From: Bacteroidota bacterium
Lineage (GTDB): Bacteria; Bacteroidota; Bacteroidia; UKL13-3
DNA length: 64,000 bases
Assembly (NCBI GenBank): GCA_947477885.1
Contig: CANJUD010000013.1
Span: 1-64,000, forward strand
Direction: 5' to 3'
Position 1 is the first letter of the stretch. Every line of letters begins with the position of its first letter. The notes under the pieces were generated by a model. The model saw nothing but the letters and a program-made list of their open reading frames with translations. It was not told where the DNA came from and made no database searches. Positions 17,979 to 26,372 of this stretch are shown piece by piece. The position numbers and the translations under genes were made by a program.

Positions 17979-18682
17979 CACCTCGCCTCCTTCTTCTTCC
18001 TCCCAATCTTCCCTGCAGCTTTTACTTTATTTATATAATCTTTGGCAAAGGGAACTTTGCATGCAGTGCCGCCCACATCCACTGTTACAGACCCTATCTT
18101 CTCCGCGGTGGCAATGGCTTTGTCGGTGAGAGAACTTATGTAAGAACCGCAGGCAATCACAAATCCATTCATGGTATAACACACACGGTTGGGGGCTTTA
18201 TGTATTTCTTTGGCAACGCGATTTAATATTTTATCTAGCAATTGTATATTTAGTTCTGCATCGGGTTTGATAGCTACCACACTTGATAACGTGGCCCATC
18301 CAGATGATGCAATTTTGGGATCGGGAGAATCAACCCATTCCATTCCTAGCATCCATCCATAAAAACTTTCGGCAGCAATCCAGGCAACAGTATATTCGCT
18401 AATCATGGACCAATTCGCCTTTTCTACCCAATGTTGTAAATCTTCTTTGGTTATTTTTTTCTCATCGGCAATTAGTCCAGCAAAATACATGGCGTCGGCA
18501 TTGCCAGAATTATATAATTGTATAGAAAGCTCGTAGTCTTTTTTTATTTTCTTTTGTATGGGTTTCATATCCCCAATCTTTACCCCGAAGAAGGGTTCTT
18601 GAGCACCATGGTTGGCCCATGTCTTCTTCGTTTGGGCATTACCGAGTTTTTCCAATTCTCTCATTACTTCTTTATAGGTCAT
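17975..18682 (-). CDS. DNA alkylation repair (AlkD-like HEAT-repeat) protein
   Basis: The 235-residue protein matches the AlkD/AlkC superfamily of HEAT-repeat proteins, some of which excise alkylated bases. Supporting segments are GAQEPFFGVKIGDMKPIQKK near the N-terminus, NADAMYFAGLIADEKKIT, and WSMISEYTVAWIAAESFYGW, where Trp and acidic residues line the DNA groove in characterised members. The C-terminus is lysine-rich (KAAGKIGRKKKEARC). Many Bacteroidota members of this subgroup are uncharacterised and may lack glycosylase activity. The gene has no cotranscribed partner; the following spacer carries a dispersed hairpin and the trxA terminator. Confidence 0.8.
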   Translation of the reverse strand: MTYKEVMRELEKLGNAQTKKTWANHGAQEPFFGVKIGDMKPIQKKIKKDYELSIQLYNSGNADAMYFAGLIADEKKITKEDLQHWVEKANWSMISEYTVAWIAAESFYGWMLGMEWVDSPDPKIASSGWATLSSVVAIKPDAELNIQLLDKILNRVAKEIHKAPNRVCYTMNGFVIACGSYISSLTDKAIATAEKIGSVTVDVGGTACKVPFAKDYINKVKAAGKIGRKKKEARC

Positions 18683-18755
18683 ATATTATATATATATATT
18701 TGTGCAAATTAAAAGAATATTTTTTAAGAAATCATCATATTGTTACTGCCCATGG

Positions 18756-18781
18756 TTGTGGTGAGCGAAGTCGAACCACAA
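18756..18781. repeat. Dispersed hairpin repeat with GAGCGAAGTCGA core
   Basis: The arms TTGTGGT (18756-18762) and ACCACAA (18775-18781) are perfectly complementary and enclose GAGCGAAGTCGA. The core differs by one base from the copy at 8039-8060, while the arms are unrelated in sequence but again complementary. This fits a structured, dispersed repeat. Confidence 0.75.
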
Positions 18782-18801
18782 ACTATAAGGACGAGCACAA
18801 A

Positions 18802-18829
18802 AAAACCCGCAACGCTCGTTACGGGTTTT
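18802..18829 (-). terminator. Rho-independent terminator of trxA
   Basis: AAAACCCGCAAC and GTTACGGGTTTT form a 12-position stem with one mismatch and a 4-base loop. On the minus strand the stem is followed by a run of six T, as expected 20 bases past the trxA stop. Confidence 0.8.
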
Positions 18830-18849
18830 CAAATATCTAAATAAATAAG

Positions 18850-19170
18850 TTAAGCCAATTGGCTATCCAATTTGCCCGCCAAAATATTTTTAGGCACAGC
18901 ACCTACTTGTTTGTCGACCAATTGCCCACCTTTAAAAATAAGTAATGTAGGGATACTACGGATACCATATTCTTGCGATACGCCAGGATTGAAGTCCACA
19001 TTCATTTTTCCTATTACGGCCTTGCCTTCATATTCTTTTGAAAGTTCTTCTACTATTGGGCCCACCATGCGGCAGGGGCCACACCATTCTGCCCAAAAAT
19101 CGACCAATACTGGTTTGTCTGATTTCATTACAACTTCTTGCCAGTTGCTGTCTGTTATTTCTATTGCCAT
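18850..19170 (-). CDS. trxA: Thioredoxin
   Basis: TrxA is the general cytosolic disulfide reductase, recycled by thioredoxin reductase. The 106-residue protein has the standard length and the active site WCGPC (Cys30 and Cys33) preceded by LVDFWAEW, plus the cis-proline in RSIPTL and the GAVPK segment. A -7 box TACATTTG lies at 19196-19203, 25 bases ahead of the ATG, and a strong terminator follows, so the gene is monocistronic. Confidence 0.95.
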   Translation of the reverse strand: MAIEITDSNWQEVVMKSDKPVLVDFWAEWCGPCRMVGPIVEELSKEYEGKAVIGKMNVDFNPGVSQEYGIRSIPTLLIFKGGQLVDKQVGAVPKNILAGKLDSQLA

Positions 19171-19195
19171 TGTTTTATATAATTTTATTCGGTTA

Positions 19196-19203
19196 CAAAT
19201 GTA
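19196..19203 (-). promoter_or_regulatory. -7 box (TACATTTG) of trxA
   Basis: TACATTTG on the minus strand matches TAnnTTTG. It leaves a 25-base gap to the ATG, so here a short untranslated leader is expected, unlike several other genes in the window. Confidence 0.6.
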
Positions 19204-19335
19204 TATTCAAATTAACGTTTTAGCTGCTGATAAATTTTGAAGCAAGCACACGGGGCACCTTAAAGTATACATCAGCGTGACTTTAGTCAAATGTCAACAA
19301 CTTATACCAACAACAGACTCGCGGGATTGTTTTTA

Positions 19336-19343
19336 TACTTTTG
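19336..19343 (+). promoter_or_regulatory. -7 box (TACTTTTG) of the interrupted small gene
   Basis: TACTTTTG followed by GC matches the promoter box seen upstream of real genes in this window. It lies 15 bases before the ATG at 19359, which supports that this small reading frame is or was an expressed gene. Confidence 0.55.
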
Positions 19344-19358
19344 CAGAAACCAAAAATT

Positions 19359-19565
19359 ATGATTCAAGTAAACGAAACTTTGATACATCTTCTTTCTAAT
19401 ACCTAGGAGCAAGTAAACATTTTTGCCAAAGGATTAGGTTTACCAAGGCCTGGTTTGCTGGTAGCTCGCTTTTTAGTGAAACACATAAATTACCAAAAAG
19501 GCAGGGTAGCAATTGAACCCAATATAGTTGAAGTGTGCACTGATGAATTAACTACTGCGGGCTAA
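19359..19565 (+). pseudogene. Small interrupted gene (68 codons with an in-frame TAG)
   Basis: An ATG at 19359 opens a frame MIQVNETLIHLLSNT that meets a TAG at 19404-19406 and then continues open for 52 codons (including GLGLPRPGLLVARFLVKH) to a TAA at 19563-19565. A promoter box sits upstream. Two small hairpins follow directly: TAAGCAA/TTGCTTA at 19563-19578 and AACCG/CGGTT at 19578-19591. So a transcription unit seems present but the reading frame is broken at codon 16. I do not recognise the product. It could be a recent pseudogene, a sequence error, or a transcript used for something other than its protein. Confidence 0.45.
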
Positions 19566-19605
19566 GCAATGTTGCTTAACCGTAAGCGGTTTGTTTAATC
19601 TTAAA

Positions 19606-19752
19606 TTAAGGTTTTGTCCATTCGCTGGTGGGTTTCTTGTTCAAGAAAGCTGCAACATCAATCATTCGAGGTTTCAATATTCGGTCGTTTTTGGTCGCAT
19701 AATCTACAATATGTGATACAATAGGAAAGGTACAGCAGCTAATAGTAGAGCC
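19606..19752 (-). pseudogene. Open 48-codon extension after the YfhO-family stop codon
   Basis: After the TAG stop of the YfhO-family gene, the same frame stays open for 48 codons to a TAA. It reads GSTISCCTFPIVSHIVDY, then ATKNDRILKPRMIDVAAFLN and KKPTSEWTKP. The residue mix looks protein-like, not like translated spacer. I cannot name a family. It may be the tail of a lost gene that once followed, or a former extension of the upstream protein. Confidence 0.35.
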
Positions 19753-22464
19753 CTATTCTTTCTTTTTCCTAAACATCATACCCACCGCAGCCAACAAACC
19801 AGCAAGCAAAGAGAACGAAGAAATCATAGCTATTTGCTCGCCAGTATTCCAAGTTTTGGGGTCGAACACAAATTCGATTTTATGCTTTCCGCCACCAGGA
19901 ATTTTCAATCCTCTCAATATATAATTTGCTCTAAAAATTGGGGCATCCTTTCCATCAATGGTTGCTTTCCATCCCTCACTATAATATACTTCTGAAAATA
20001 TAGCCAATTGTTCCGTTGCATTGTTGCTTTCATAGATCAATTTATCGGGTTCGTATGAAACTAATTTAATGTTGTTTGATGAATCTGAAACAGGAGTAAT
20101 AGTGCCCAAAGCATCTTTGAAATGTTCATCAACAACAGCAGTGGTTTTGGGGTCAAAATTATATATAAGTTTAAGATGTGCTGTGGGTTTTCCGGTAGAA
20201 TCATCATATATAATTCCGCTGCGAGGAGACGTTGGTTGCCCGTCTTGCCCGATTCCAGATTTTGATACCAGTTTCAAATCAAATTCGGTTTTTCCTTTGG
20301 GTGTGGTAAATGGAGAGAAGTGAGCTGAGCCAAAAGTAACATCGTCTGTACTATATAGTTTATTCCCTTCTAATGGTTTTCCATTTACCCTTATAGCCGA
20401 GTCTTTATTAAGTATTGTTATTTCAAATACGCGGCCTACTTTATTAAGTTCGTCGTCTGCATTTTTTGCCCATTCGGTTTTGTTTACAAACCAAGCATTG
20501 CCTAAAGCAAATTTATTATATACAGGCTGTGGGTTTTGTGTAATTAAATACTGGCAGTTAAGCATATTTAATGTTGTATTTACTTCAAATGCATCGTCTG
20601 GATCGGGAACACTATTAAACACATCCCATTGGTTGTTCATTGAATAGTCTTTAAGTTCTTGGTAACGGCGAAGCTTGGCACCATGGTAACCGCCAATATT
20701 ATGATGATAAAAAGATGATTTTGCATCATTAAATGGCGACTCCCTAAAGTCAAGAACTCTAAAATATTTGCCTGCTAATCTTTCCTTAATTAAATATTCA
20801 TCGGCTTGAGATTTTACAAAGTCATCAGCACTTTCTTTTTTCTTAGGAACAAACTCTTTGTAGTTCATATAACGCCAGTCCACCATGAACAAATCAATAA
20901 AAAATACACCTGCTAATACAAATGGTACAATTTGTTTTTTTAATGTGCCTTTCATAAATAACCAAAGGGCTCCAAAAGCCAAACCTATAAACACCAACGA
21001 ACGAAACGCATCTGCTCGAACCAGTGATTCGCGGTCATCCATTATAGCTGATAGGAACTTGGGGTCATTGTTGAAGTTTTGTTTGTCGCCAGCTGCTGAG
21101 AAATCTAAAAACAAGCCTGGCATTATAATAAATATTGCACAAATTCCGCCAATTATTGAAACACTATATATTAATGCTTTTCTCAATTTCGCTTTATCTA
21201 TTTTCCCTTCCAACACTTCTTTCAGAGCCAGCATTGCCAGAATAGGGAAAGCCATCTGAGCTATTACCATGGTCATAGTTACGGCCCTAAATTTATTATA
21301 TAATGGAAAATAATCGAACATAAATTCTGTTAAACCCATTAAGTTTTTACCCATGCTCAGCAAGAATGCAAATATAGACACCCCAAACAATGCCCACTTT
21401 ACTGGCGACTTTACTACGAACATTCCCAAGGTGAAAAGAAACACGATGGCTGCACCAAAATATATTGGTCCGCTGGTCATGGGTTGTGGACCAAAATAAG
21501 CTGGCATTTTTTGGGTTTTGTCGCCGGTAAGTTTATATATTTCTGAACCTTTGCTTAATACTCTGCTGCTGCCACCTCCATACACATCCGATATTAAAAC
21601 CGTCATGGGTTCAAGTTTTCCATTGCTCCACTGTGTTGCATAATCTATATCCAATCCATCAGTGGCCACGCCGCCTACATTTTTGGTAAGCTCCGATTTG
21701 CCTCGGATGGTTTCCTTTCCATATTCATTCGTTACCATCAAATTGGTAATATTCATTCCTACTGCAACTGCGGCACCCATGCCACACCACATCAATCCTT
21801 TGAATAAAGTTGGTATGCGTTTTTCTTTAAATGCAACAATAAGTTCAGCCACACCCCAAAACAAAATAAGGATACCTGTATAATAAGTTATCTGTACGTG
21901 ATTGGCAAACAGTTCGCCCGCAAGCCCCAATGCTGTAAGCACAGCGGCCCACAAATATTTCCCGCGGAAACCAAGATTAATCCCTGCTAGCAAAAATGGA
22001 GCAAAGGCAACCGCCAAAACTTTGGTGCCATGCCCCGCTTGTATATTAATAAAGTTATAACTAGAAAAAGCATAAGCTATGGCCCCCGCAAAAGCCAGCC
22101 AGCTGCTCATCCCAAAAGTGAGCATGAGTATATAAAAACCTACAAACATGAGGAACAATTCACCCGCTGGATGAGGCATGCCCAACCGGAGTATTTTATT
22201 AATATATGCACTATAATTATTTTCGCTCTGTGCCCCAATTTGATAGGTAGGCATTCCTGAGAACATTGAATTAGTCCACAAAGGTTGATGGCCTGTTTTC
22301 TGTATGGTCTCTAAAGTTTCCTCATAGCTACCACGCCATTGCATGGTATCATGCTGGTTCAACGCCTTGCCCTGAAACTCAGGCCAGAAATACACAACAG
22401 TAACTAACAAGAAGATGCCAAGCGCAATAAGGTGTGGCGTAATTTTTTTCCAATCTAATTTCAT
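19753..22464 (-). CDS. YfhO family integral membrane protein
   Basis: The 903-residue protein has about twelve to thirteen hydrophobic helices in its first 540 residues and a soluble C-terminal region ending in one more helix before KKKE. The N-terminal pattern (ITPHLIALGIFLLVTVVYFW, then LNQHDTMQW and MPTYQIG) is that of YfhO-like GT-C glycosyltransferase-fold proteins, which are thought to move sugars from polyprenyl carriers onto surface polymers in some bacteria. The acidic pair in the first external loop (NQHD) fits the GT-C catalytic position. It is typical of Bacteroidota and usually stands alone, as here. A promoter box TAATTTTG lies at 22487-22494. The substrate is unknown. Confidence 0.85.
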   Translation of the reverse strand: MKLDWKKITPHLIALGIFLLVTVVYFWPEFQGKALNQHDTMQWRGSYEETLETIQKTGHQPLWTNSMFSGMPTYQIGAQSENNYSAYINKILRLGMPHPAGELFLMFVGFYILMLTFGMSSWLAFAGAIAYAFSSYNFINIQAGHGTKVLAVAFAPFLLAGINLGFRGKYLWAAVLTALGLAGELFANHVQITYYTGILILFWGVAELIVAFKEKRIPTLFKGLMWCGMGAAVAVGMNITNLMVTNEYGKETIRGKSELTKNVGGVATDGLDIDYATQWSNGKLEPMTVLISDVYGGGSSRVLSKGSEIYKLTGDKTQKMPAYFGPQPMTSGPIYFGAAIVFLFTLGMFVVKSPVKWALFGVSIFAFLLSMGKNLMGLTEFMFDYFPLYNKFRAVTMTMVIAQMAFPILAMLALKEVLEGKIDKAKLRKALIYSVSIIGGICAIFIIMPGLFLDFSAAGDKQNFNNDPKFLSAIMDDRESLVRADAFRSLVFIGLAFGALWLFMKGTLKKQIVPFVLAGVFFIDLFMVDWRYMNYKEFVPKKKESADDFVKSQADEYLIKERLAGKYFRVLDFRESPFNDAKSSFYHHNIGGYHGAKLRRYQELKDYSMNNQWDVFNSVPDPDDAFEVNTTLNMLNCQYLITQNPQPVYNKFALGNAWFVNKTEWAKNADDELNKVGRVFEITILNKDSAIRVNGKPLEGNKLYSTDDVTFGSAHFSPFTTPKGKTEFDLKLVSKSGIGQDGQPTSPRSGIIYDDSTGKPTAHLKLIYNFDPKTTAVVDEHFKDALGTITPVSDSSNNIKLVSYEPDKLIYESNNATEQLAIFSEVYYSEGWKATIDGKDAPIFRANYILRGLKIPGGGKHKIEFVFDPKTWNTGEQIAMISSFSLLAGLLAAVGMMFRKKKE

Positions 22465-22486
22465 ATATCGTTTTGTTTGAAGCCGT

Positions 22487-22494
22487 CAAAATTA
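22487..22494 (-). promoter_or_regulatory. -7 box (TAATTTTG) of the YfhO-family gene
   Basis: TAATTTTG on the minus strand, 22 bases ahead of the ATG, matches the TAnnTTTG box. It lies about 70 bases from the divergent promoter of the secreted esterase gene. Confidence 0.6.
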
Positions 22495-22566
22495 AGGGTT
22501 ATGAGGGAAATTTTTATGGGGTTGCTAAAATTAACGCACCCCTTTTCATCCCCTATAATTTATAAT

Positions 22567-22574
22567 TAGCTTTG
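22567..22574 (+). promoter_or_regulatory. -7 box (TAGCTTTG) of the secreted esterase gene
   Basis: TAGCTTTG is followed by only CCGC before the ATG at 22579, implying a leaderless mRNA. Confidence 0.65.
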
Positions 22575-22578
22575 CCGC

Positions 22579-23997
22579 ATGAATTTTAAAACCATAGTAT
22601 ATATAATTTTCTTCATTATATTTTTTCAAATACATTTCTGCGCCAGTGCCCAGTTTTCGTACACTGCATCAAAATACAGTTATGCAGTAAATAAAGACCA
22701 AAGCTATGGCACCGCCATTGACTATGCGGGCAAACTTGACACCCTAGAGTATGACATATATAAACCCATAGGCGATGGAAATGCACACAGGCCCGTGCTT
22801 ATTGTGGTGCATGGTGGTGCTTGGATAGGCGGAACAAAAAACGACGCAAGCATAGAAAGTATATGCAAAGAAATGGTGGCTCGTGGTTATGTGGTGGCCG
22901 CAATTAATTACAGATTGGGTATGCACTTGTCATCATCGGGCGGAGCAGCTACCAGCTGCCCAGTACCAATTGACAACAGAATATATATAGCAGATACAAT
23001 GGAAGTGGTGAGAGCTATATATCGGGGAATGCAAGACGTAAAAGGTGCCATTCGTTTTTTTAAAGCACGACATCAAATTGACTCGACTTGTGCAGAAAAT
23101 ATATATATATGTGGCGAAAGTGCGGGAAGTTTTTTGGCATATAATACTGTATTGATGAACGATGCTACCAAGAAACCCATGCATTGTGAAAACATTACTG
23201 ATGCCCCTGCTCCGCATAGCAGCTTGGTTGGGTATTTGCCTAGTGGATATTCTCTTAAAAGACCTGACCTTGGAAGTGTTGGTGGCAACTTAAATATAAA
23301 TGGATATAATACAAAAGTAAAAGGTATTGCTTGTTTTTATGGTGGCGTATTGGATATGGATTTATTCAAAAATATAGATACGCCTTCTATATATTTATTT
23401 CACCAAACTAGTGATGTGGTGGTAGATTGCGGGCGTGCTAGCTTGCTATCGATCATGAGCTATAATTGCTTGGATCCTTTTGGTTTTATGGGTTGCAAAC
23501 ATATATGGAATATGCCGCTCTCATACGGCAGCTGTGCTTTAATCGACTCCCTAAAAAAAGCAAAATATGATACCGCAAAATATGTGGATGATATTGTACA
23601 AAACACAGGACCAAACTGTTTGCAAAGCCCTCCGGGGCATTCGATAGACAATATAGCATTACGCTCAAAAAACATAGCTAATTTATTTGCCAAAGAAATA
23701 TATAATACGGAAAAAAACAGCAACTGCCATCCCAATATAGCGGTACCTGATATTGACCCTTTAAGCAATATTATATGTTATCCAAACCCTTTTAACAATG
23801 AAATCAATATCGTAAATCCCAATATATATAATAGTAATTGTAGTATTGATATTATAGATATGCAAGGAAAAATATTATATACAAAAAATATAACTATGCC
23901 GTTGCAAACTATATCGACCCAACATTTGAATGGTGGTATGTATTTTATTCGGGTACAAAGTGGTGGATATTCCTATATTACAAAAATGGTGAAGTAA
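22579..23997 (+). CDS. Secreted alpha/beta hydrolase (esterase) with T9SS type A sorting domain
   Basis: The 472-residue protein has a signal peptide ending near CASA (residue 24), then a carboxylesterase/BD-FAE-like alpha/beta hydrolase domain with the oxyanion motif HGGAW (78-82) and the nucleophile elbow GESAG (Ser181). A candidate catalytic His is in PGHSID in the last third. The final 80 residues form a type A C-terminal secretion domain: YPNPFNNEINI, then DIIDMQGKILYT, LNGGMYFIRV and a terminal KMVK. So it is exported to the periplasm, passed through the type IX system, and released or anchored outside. It probably cleaves esters in polysaccharides or lipids; the substrate is not evident. 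Confidence 0.88.
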   Translation: MNFKTIVYIIFFIIFFQIHFCASAQFSYTASKYSYAVNKDQSYGTAIDYAGKLDTLEYDIYKPIGDGNAHRPVLIVVHGGAWIGGTKNDASIESICKEMVARGYVVAAINYRLGMHLSSSGGAATSCPVPIDNRIYIADTMEVVRAIYRGMQDVKGAIRFFKARHQIDSTCAENIYICGESAGSFLAYNTVLMNDATKKPMHCENITDAPAPHSSLVGYLPSGYSLKRPDLGSVGGNLNINGYNTKVKGIACFYGGVLDMDLFKNIDTPSIYLFHQTSDVVVDCGRASLLSIMSYNCLDPFGFMGCKHIWNMPLSYGSCALIDSLKKAKYDTAKYVDDIVQNTGPNCLQSPPGHSIDNIALRSKNIANLFAKEIYNTEKNSNCHPNIAVPDIDPLSNIICYPNPFNNEINIVNPNIYNSNCSIDIIDMQGKILYTKNITMPLQTISTQHLNGGMYFIRVQSGGYSYITKMVK

Positions 23998-24002
23998 ATT
24001 AT

Positions 24003-24078
24003 GCAGCGTAAGCCGCATGAGGGATGGAAGTCGCCACGCAGTAAGGCATAAGGCTCGACGCCGCTTCGTCGGCATGCC
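24003..24078. repeat. GC-rich hairpin-bearing repeat after the esterase gene
   Basis: This block is clearly more GC-rich than the surrounding DNA. It contains the perfect hairpin CGACG-CCGCTT-CGTCG (24056-24071) and the palindrome GGCATGCC (24071-24078), with GCCGCATGAGGGATGG at its left. It resembles REP-type extragenic elements and sits between two same-strand genes, where it may also stop transcription. No second copy is visible here. Confidence 0.5.
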
Positions 24079-24125
24079 CAAGTATTATAACACTCTATAA
24101 CAATCACTGCCTACTTTTTTTTCCC

Positions 24126-24133
24126 TACCTTTG
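24126..24133 (+). promoter_or_regulatory. -7 box (TACCTTTG) of glyS
   Basis: TACCTTTG ends 9 bases before the ATG at 24143. An in-frame TTG at 24131 overlaps the box, so it cannot be the translation start. Confidence 0.65.
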
Positions 24134-24142
24134 CCCTCGATT

Positions 24143-25603
24143 ATGAGTGAAGAAATATTTAAAAAAGTAGTATCACATAGCAAAGAATATGGCTTTGTGT
24201 TCCCCAGTAGCGAAATATATGATGGACTTGGGGCTGTATATGATTACGGACAAAATGGGGTTGAACTAAAAAACAATATTCGCCAATATTGGTGGCGAAG
24301 TATGGTGCAATTGCACGAGAATATTGTGGGCTTGGATTCTGCTATTTTTATGCATCCCAAAATATGGAAAGCCAGTGGACATATTGATGGTTTCAGCGAC
24401 CCCATGGTTGACAATAAAGATAGTAAAAAACGCTACCGTGCTGATAATTTATTGGAAGACCAAATTGATAAATATATAAAGAACGGCAAAACACAAAAAG
24501 CAGAAGAGTTGCAAAACGCTCTCGATAATGCGATAACAAATAATAACCTTGAGGCACTCAAATATTTGATAATCGCCCACGAAATTGCTTGCCCTGTAAG
24601 CGGTACACGAAATTGGACCGATGTTCGCCAATTCAATTTAATGTATAAAACACAAATGGGTGCATTGGCCGAAGATGCAGAAGATGTGTACCTGCGTCCA
24701 GAAACTGCACAGGGAATATTTGTGAATTTTCTGAATGTGCAAAAAACAGGAAGGATGAAAATTCCTTTCGGTATTGCACAAACTGGAAAGGCTTTTAGAA
24801 ACGAAGTAGTAGCTCGTGGTTTTATTATGCGAATGCGTGAATTTGAACAAATGGAAATGCAGTTTTTTGTGAGACCGGGAACAGAAATGGAATGGTTTAA
24901 TAAATGGAAGGAAAGTCGCCTGCAATGGCACCTTGCGTTAGGCACCAATCCTGACAATTACCGTTTTCACGAACATGTAAAACTTGCCCACTATGCTAAT
25001 GCCGCCGTTGATATAGAATATAAGTTTCCAATAGGTTTTAAAGAAGTAGAAGGTATACATAGTCGTACCGATTTTGATTTAAGTCAGCACCAAGAATTCA
25101 GTGGCAAAAAACTACAATATTTCGATCCTGAAATTAACCAAAACTATGTGCCCTATGTAATAGAAACTTCTATTGGTTTAGATAGAATGTTTTTGGTGCA
25201 AATGTGCAATGCTTTTAAAGAGGAACAAGTACAAAATGGTGAGCAAACAGAAACTAGAACATTACTTGCTTTGCCACCTGCACTTGCCCCAATTAAACTA
25301 GCTGTTTTACCTCTCGTAAAAAAAGATGGGTTACCAGAACTTGCCCGCAAGATTATGGCAGATTTTAAGTTTGAATTTAACTGTCACTACGAAGAAAAAG
25401 ACAGCATAGGCAAGCGTTATCGCAGGCACGATGCCCTTGGTACTCCGCTATGTATCACAGTTGATCATGACTCATTAAATGATGAATCGGTTACTATTCG
25501 CCACCGTGATACCATGCAGCAGGAACGCGTAAAAATTACTGCACTAAAAGATATTATAATGCCGCAGATAAGTATGAATGAATTGCTGCGGAAATTAAAC
25601 TAA
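24143..25603 (+). CDS. glyS: Glycine--tRNA ligase (alpha2 type)
   Basis: GlyRS attaches glycine to tRNA-Gly. At 486 residues it is the eukaryote-like homodimeric form typical of Bacteroidota, not the alpha2beta2 form. Class II motifs are visible: the motif 2 region RPETAQGIFVNF followed by QTGKAFRNEVVARGFIMRMR with the conserved REFEQMEMQFF, and motif 3 ETSIGLDRMFL. The C-terminal anticodon-binding domain includes APIKLAVLPLV and the segment IGKRYRRHDALGTPLCITVD. The start MSEEIFKKVV is set by the promoter box just upstream. The stop overlaps the convergent glycosyltransferase by 4 bases. Confidence 0.95.
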   Translation: MSEEIFKKVVSHSKEYGFVFPSSEIYDGLGAVYDYGQNGVELKNNIRQYWWRSMVQLHENIVGLDSAIFMHPKIWKASGHIDGFSDPMVDNKDSKKRYRADNLLEDQIDKYIKNGKTQKAEELQNALDNAITNNNLEALKYLIIAHEIACPVSGTRNWTDVRQFNLMYKTQMGALAEDAEDVYLRPETAQGIFVNFLNVQKTGRMKIPFGIAQTGKAFRNEVVARGFIMRMREFEQMEMQFFVRPGTEMEWFNKWKESRLQWHLALGTNPDNYRFHEHVKLAHYANAAVDIEYKFPIGFKEVEGIHSRTDFDLSQHQEFSGKKLQYFDPEINQNYVPYVIETSIGLDRMFLVQMCNAFKEEQVQNGEQTETRTLLALPPALAPIKLAVLPLVKKDGLPELARKIMADFKFEFNCHYEEKDSIGKRYRRHDALGTPLCITVDHDSLNDESVTIRHRDTMQQERVKITALKDIIMPQISMNELLRKLN

Positions 25604-26331
25604 GCCTTCCTCGGAAATTTCCTAAACCAACTATTTACTTTCATATCAAGCACACCGAAAAATGCTTCTTTAAAAATTCCAGAACTCATTTTAGATTGAC
25701 CCAAAGTTCTATCATAAAATATAATAGATACTTCTTCCAAATTAAAGCCAATTTTCCATGCGGTAAATTTCATTTCTATTTGGAAAGCATAGCCCTTAAA
25801 TTTGATTTTGTCAAGCTCTATCGTTTTTAATACTTCTGCTGTATAACATACAAAGCCCGCAGTTGTGTCTCGTACTTTCAATCCTGTAATCCAACGCACA
25901 TAAGCAGAAGCATAATAGCTCATCAGCACGCGTCCGATTGGCCAGTTCACCACATTAATTCCTGTTTTATAGCGAGAACCCACAGCAATGTCTGCCCCAT
26001 TTAAACAAGCTTCATGCAGGCGTATCAAGTCTTCTGGATTGTGACTAAAGTCGCAGTCCATCTCAAATATATATTGATAACCCTTTTCCAACGCCCATTT
26101 AAAACCTGCGATATAAGCTGTACCTAAACCCTGCTTTCCTTTGCGTTGCATAATATGCAATAGGCCCTCGTATTCTTCTTGCAGTTCGATGACCTTATCG
26201 GCTGTGCCATCCGCACCACCATCATCTACAATCAAAATATGGAAATCCCTGGGCAAAGAAAACACCTTGCGAATCATGGTTTCCACATTTTCTATTTCGT
26301 TATAGGTCGGTATAATAACTAACTTGTCCAA
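25600..26331 (-). CDS. Polyprenol-phosphate (DPM1-like) glycosyltransferase family 2
   Basis: The 243-residue protein is a soluble GT2 enzyme of the dolichyl-phosphate mannose synthase type, which loads a sugar from a nucleotide donor onto a polyprenyl phosphate at the inner membrane. Motifs are LVIIPTYNEIENV, the VDDGGADGTADKV segment (usually DDGSPDGT), the metal-binding EMDCDFSHNPEDL and GSRYKTG, with RWITGLKVRDTTAGFVCY further on. It has no C-terminal membrane helices. No ATG fits; TTG at 26331 (or 26334) gives the family N-terminus MDKLVIIPTYNE and follows a TATATTTG box. Upstream in-frame codons extend across the divergent phosphatase start and are unlikely to be used. Confidence 0.88.
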   Translation of the reverse strand: MDKLVIIPTYNEIENVETMIRKVFSLPRDFHILIVDDGGADGTADKVIELQEEYEGLLHIMQRKGKQGLGTAYIAGFKWALEKGYQYIFEMDCDFSHNPEDLIRLHEACLNGADIAVGSRYKTGINVVNWPIGRVLMSYYASAYVRWITGLKVRDTTAGFVCYTAEVLKTIELDKIKFKGYAFQIEMKFTAWKIGFNLEEVSIIFYDRTLGQSKMSSGIFKEAFFGVLDMKVNSWFRKFPRKA

Positions 26332-26339
26332 CAATGTTG

Positions 26340-26359
26340 TAAATTTGGCGGCAAATATA
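26340..26359. promoter_or_regulatory. Face-to-face promoter boxes of the divergent GT2 and phosphatase genes
   Basis: On the plus strand TAAATTTG (26340-26347) serves the phosphatase start at 26373. On the minus strand TATATTTG (the complement of 26352-26359) serves the glycosyltransferase start near 26331. The boxes are only 4 bases apart and each transcript begins by crossing the other box, so the two polymerases should exclude each other. Confidence 0.55.
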
Positions 26360-26372
26360 ACACCAACATCTC

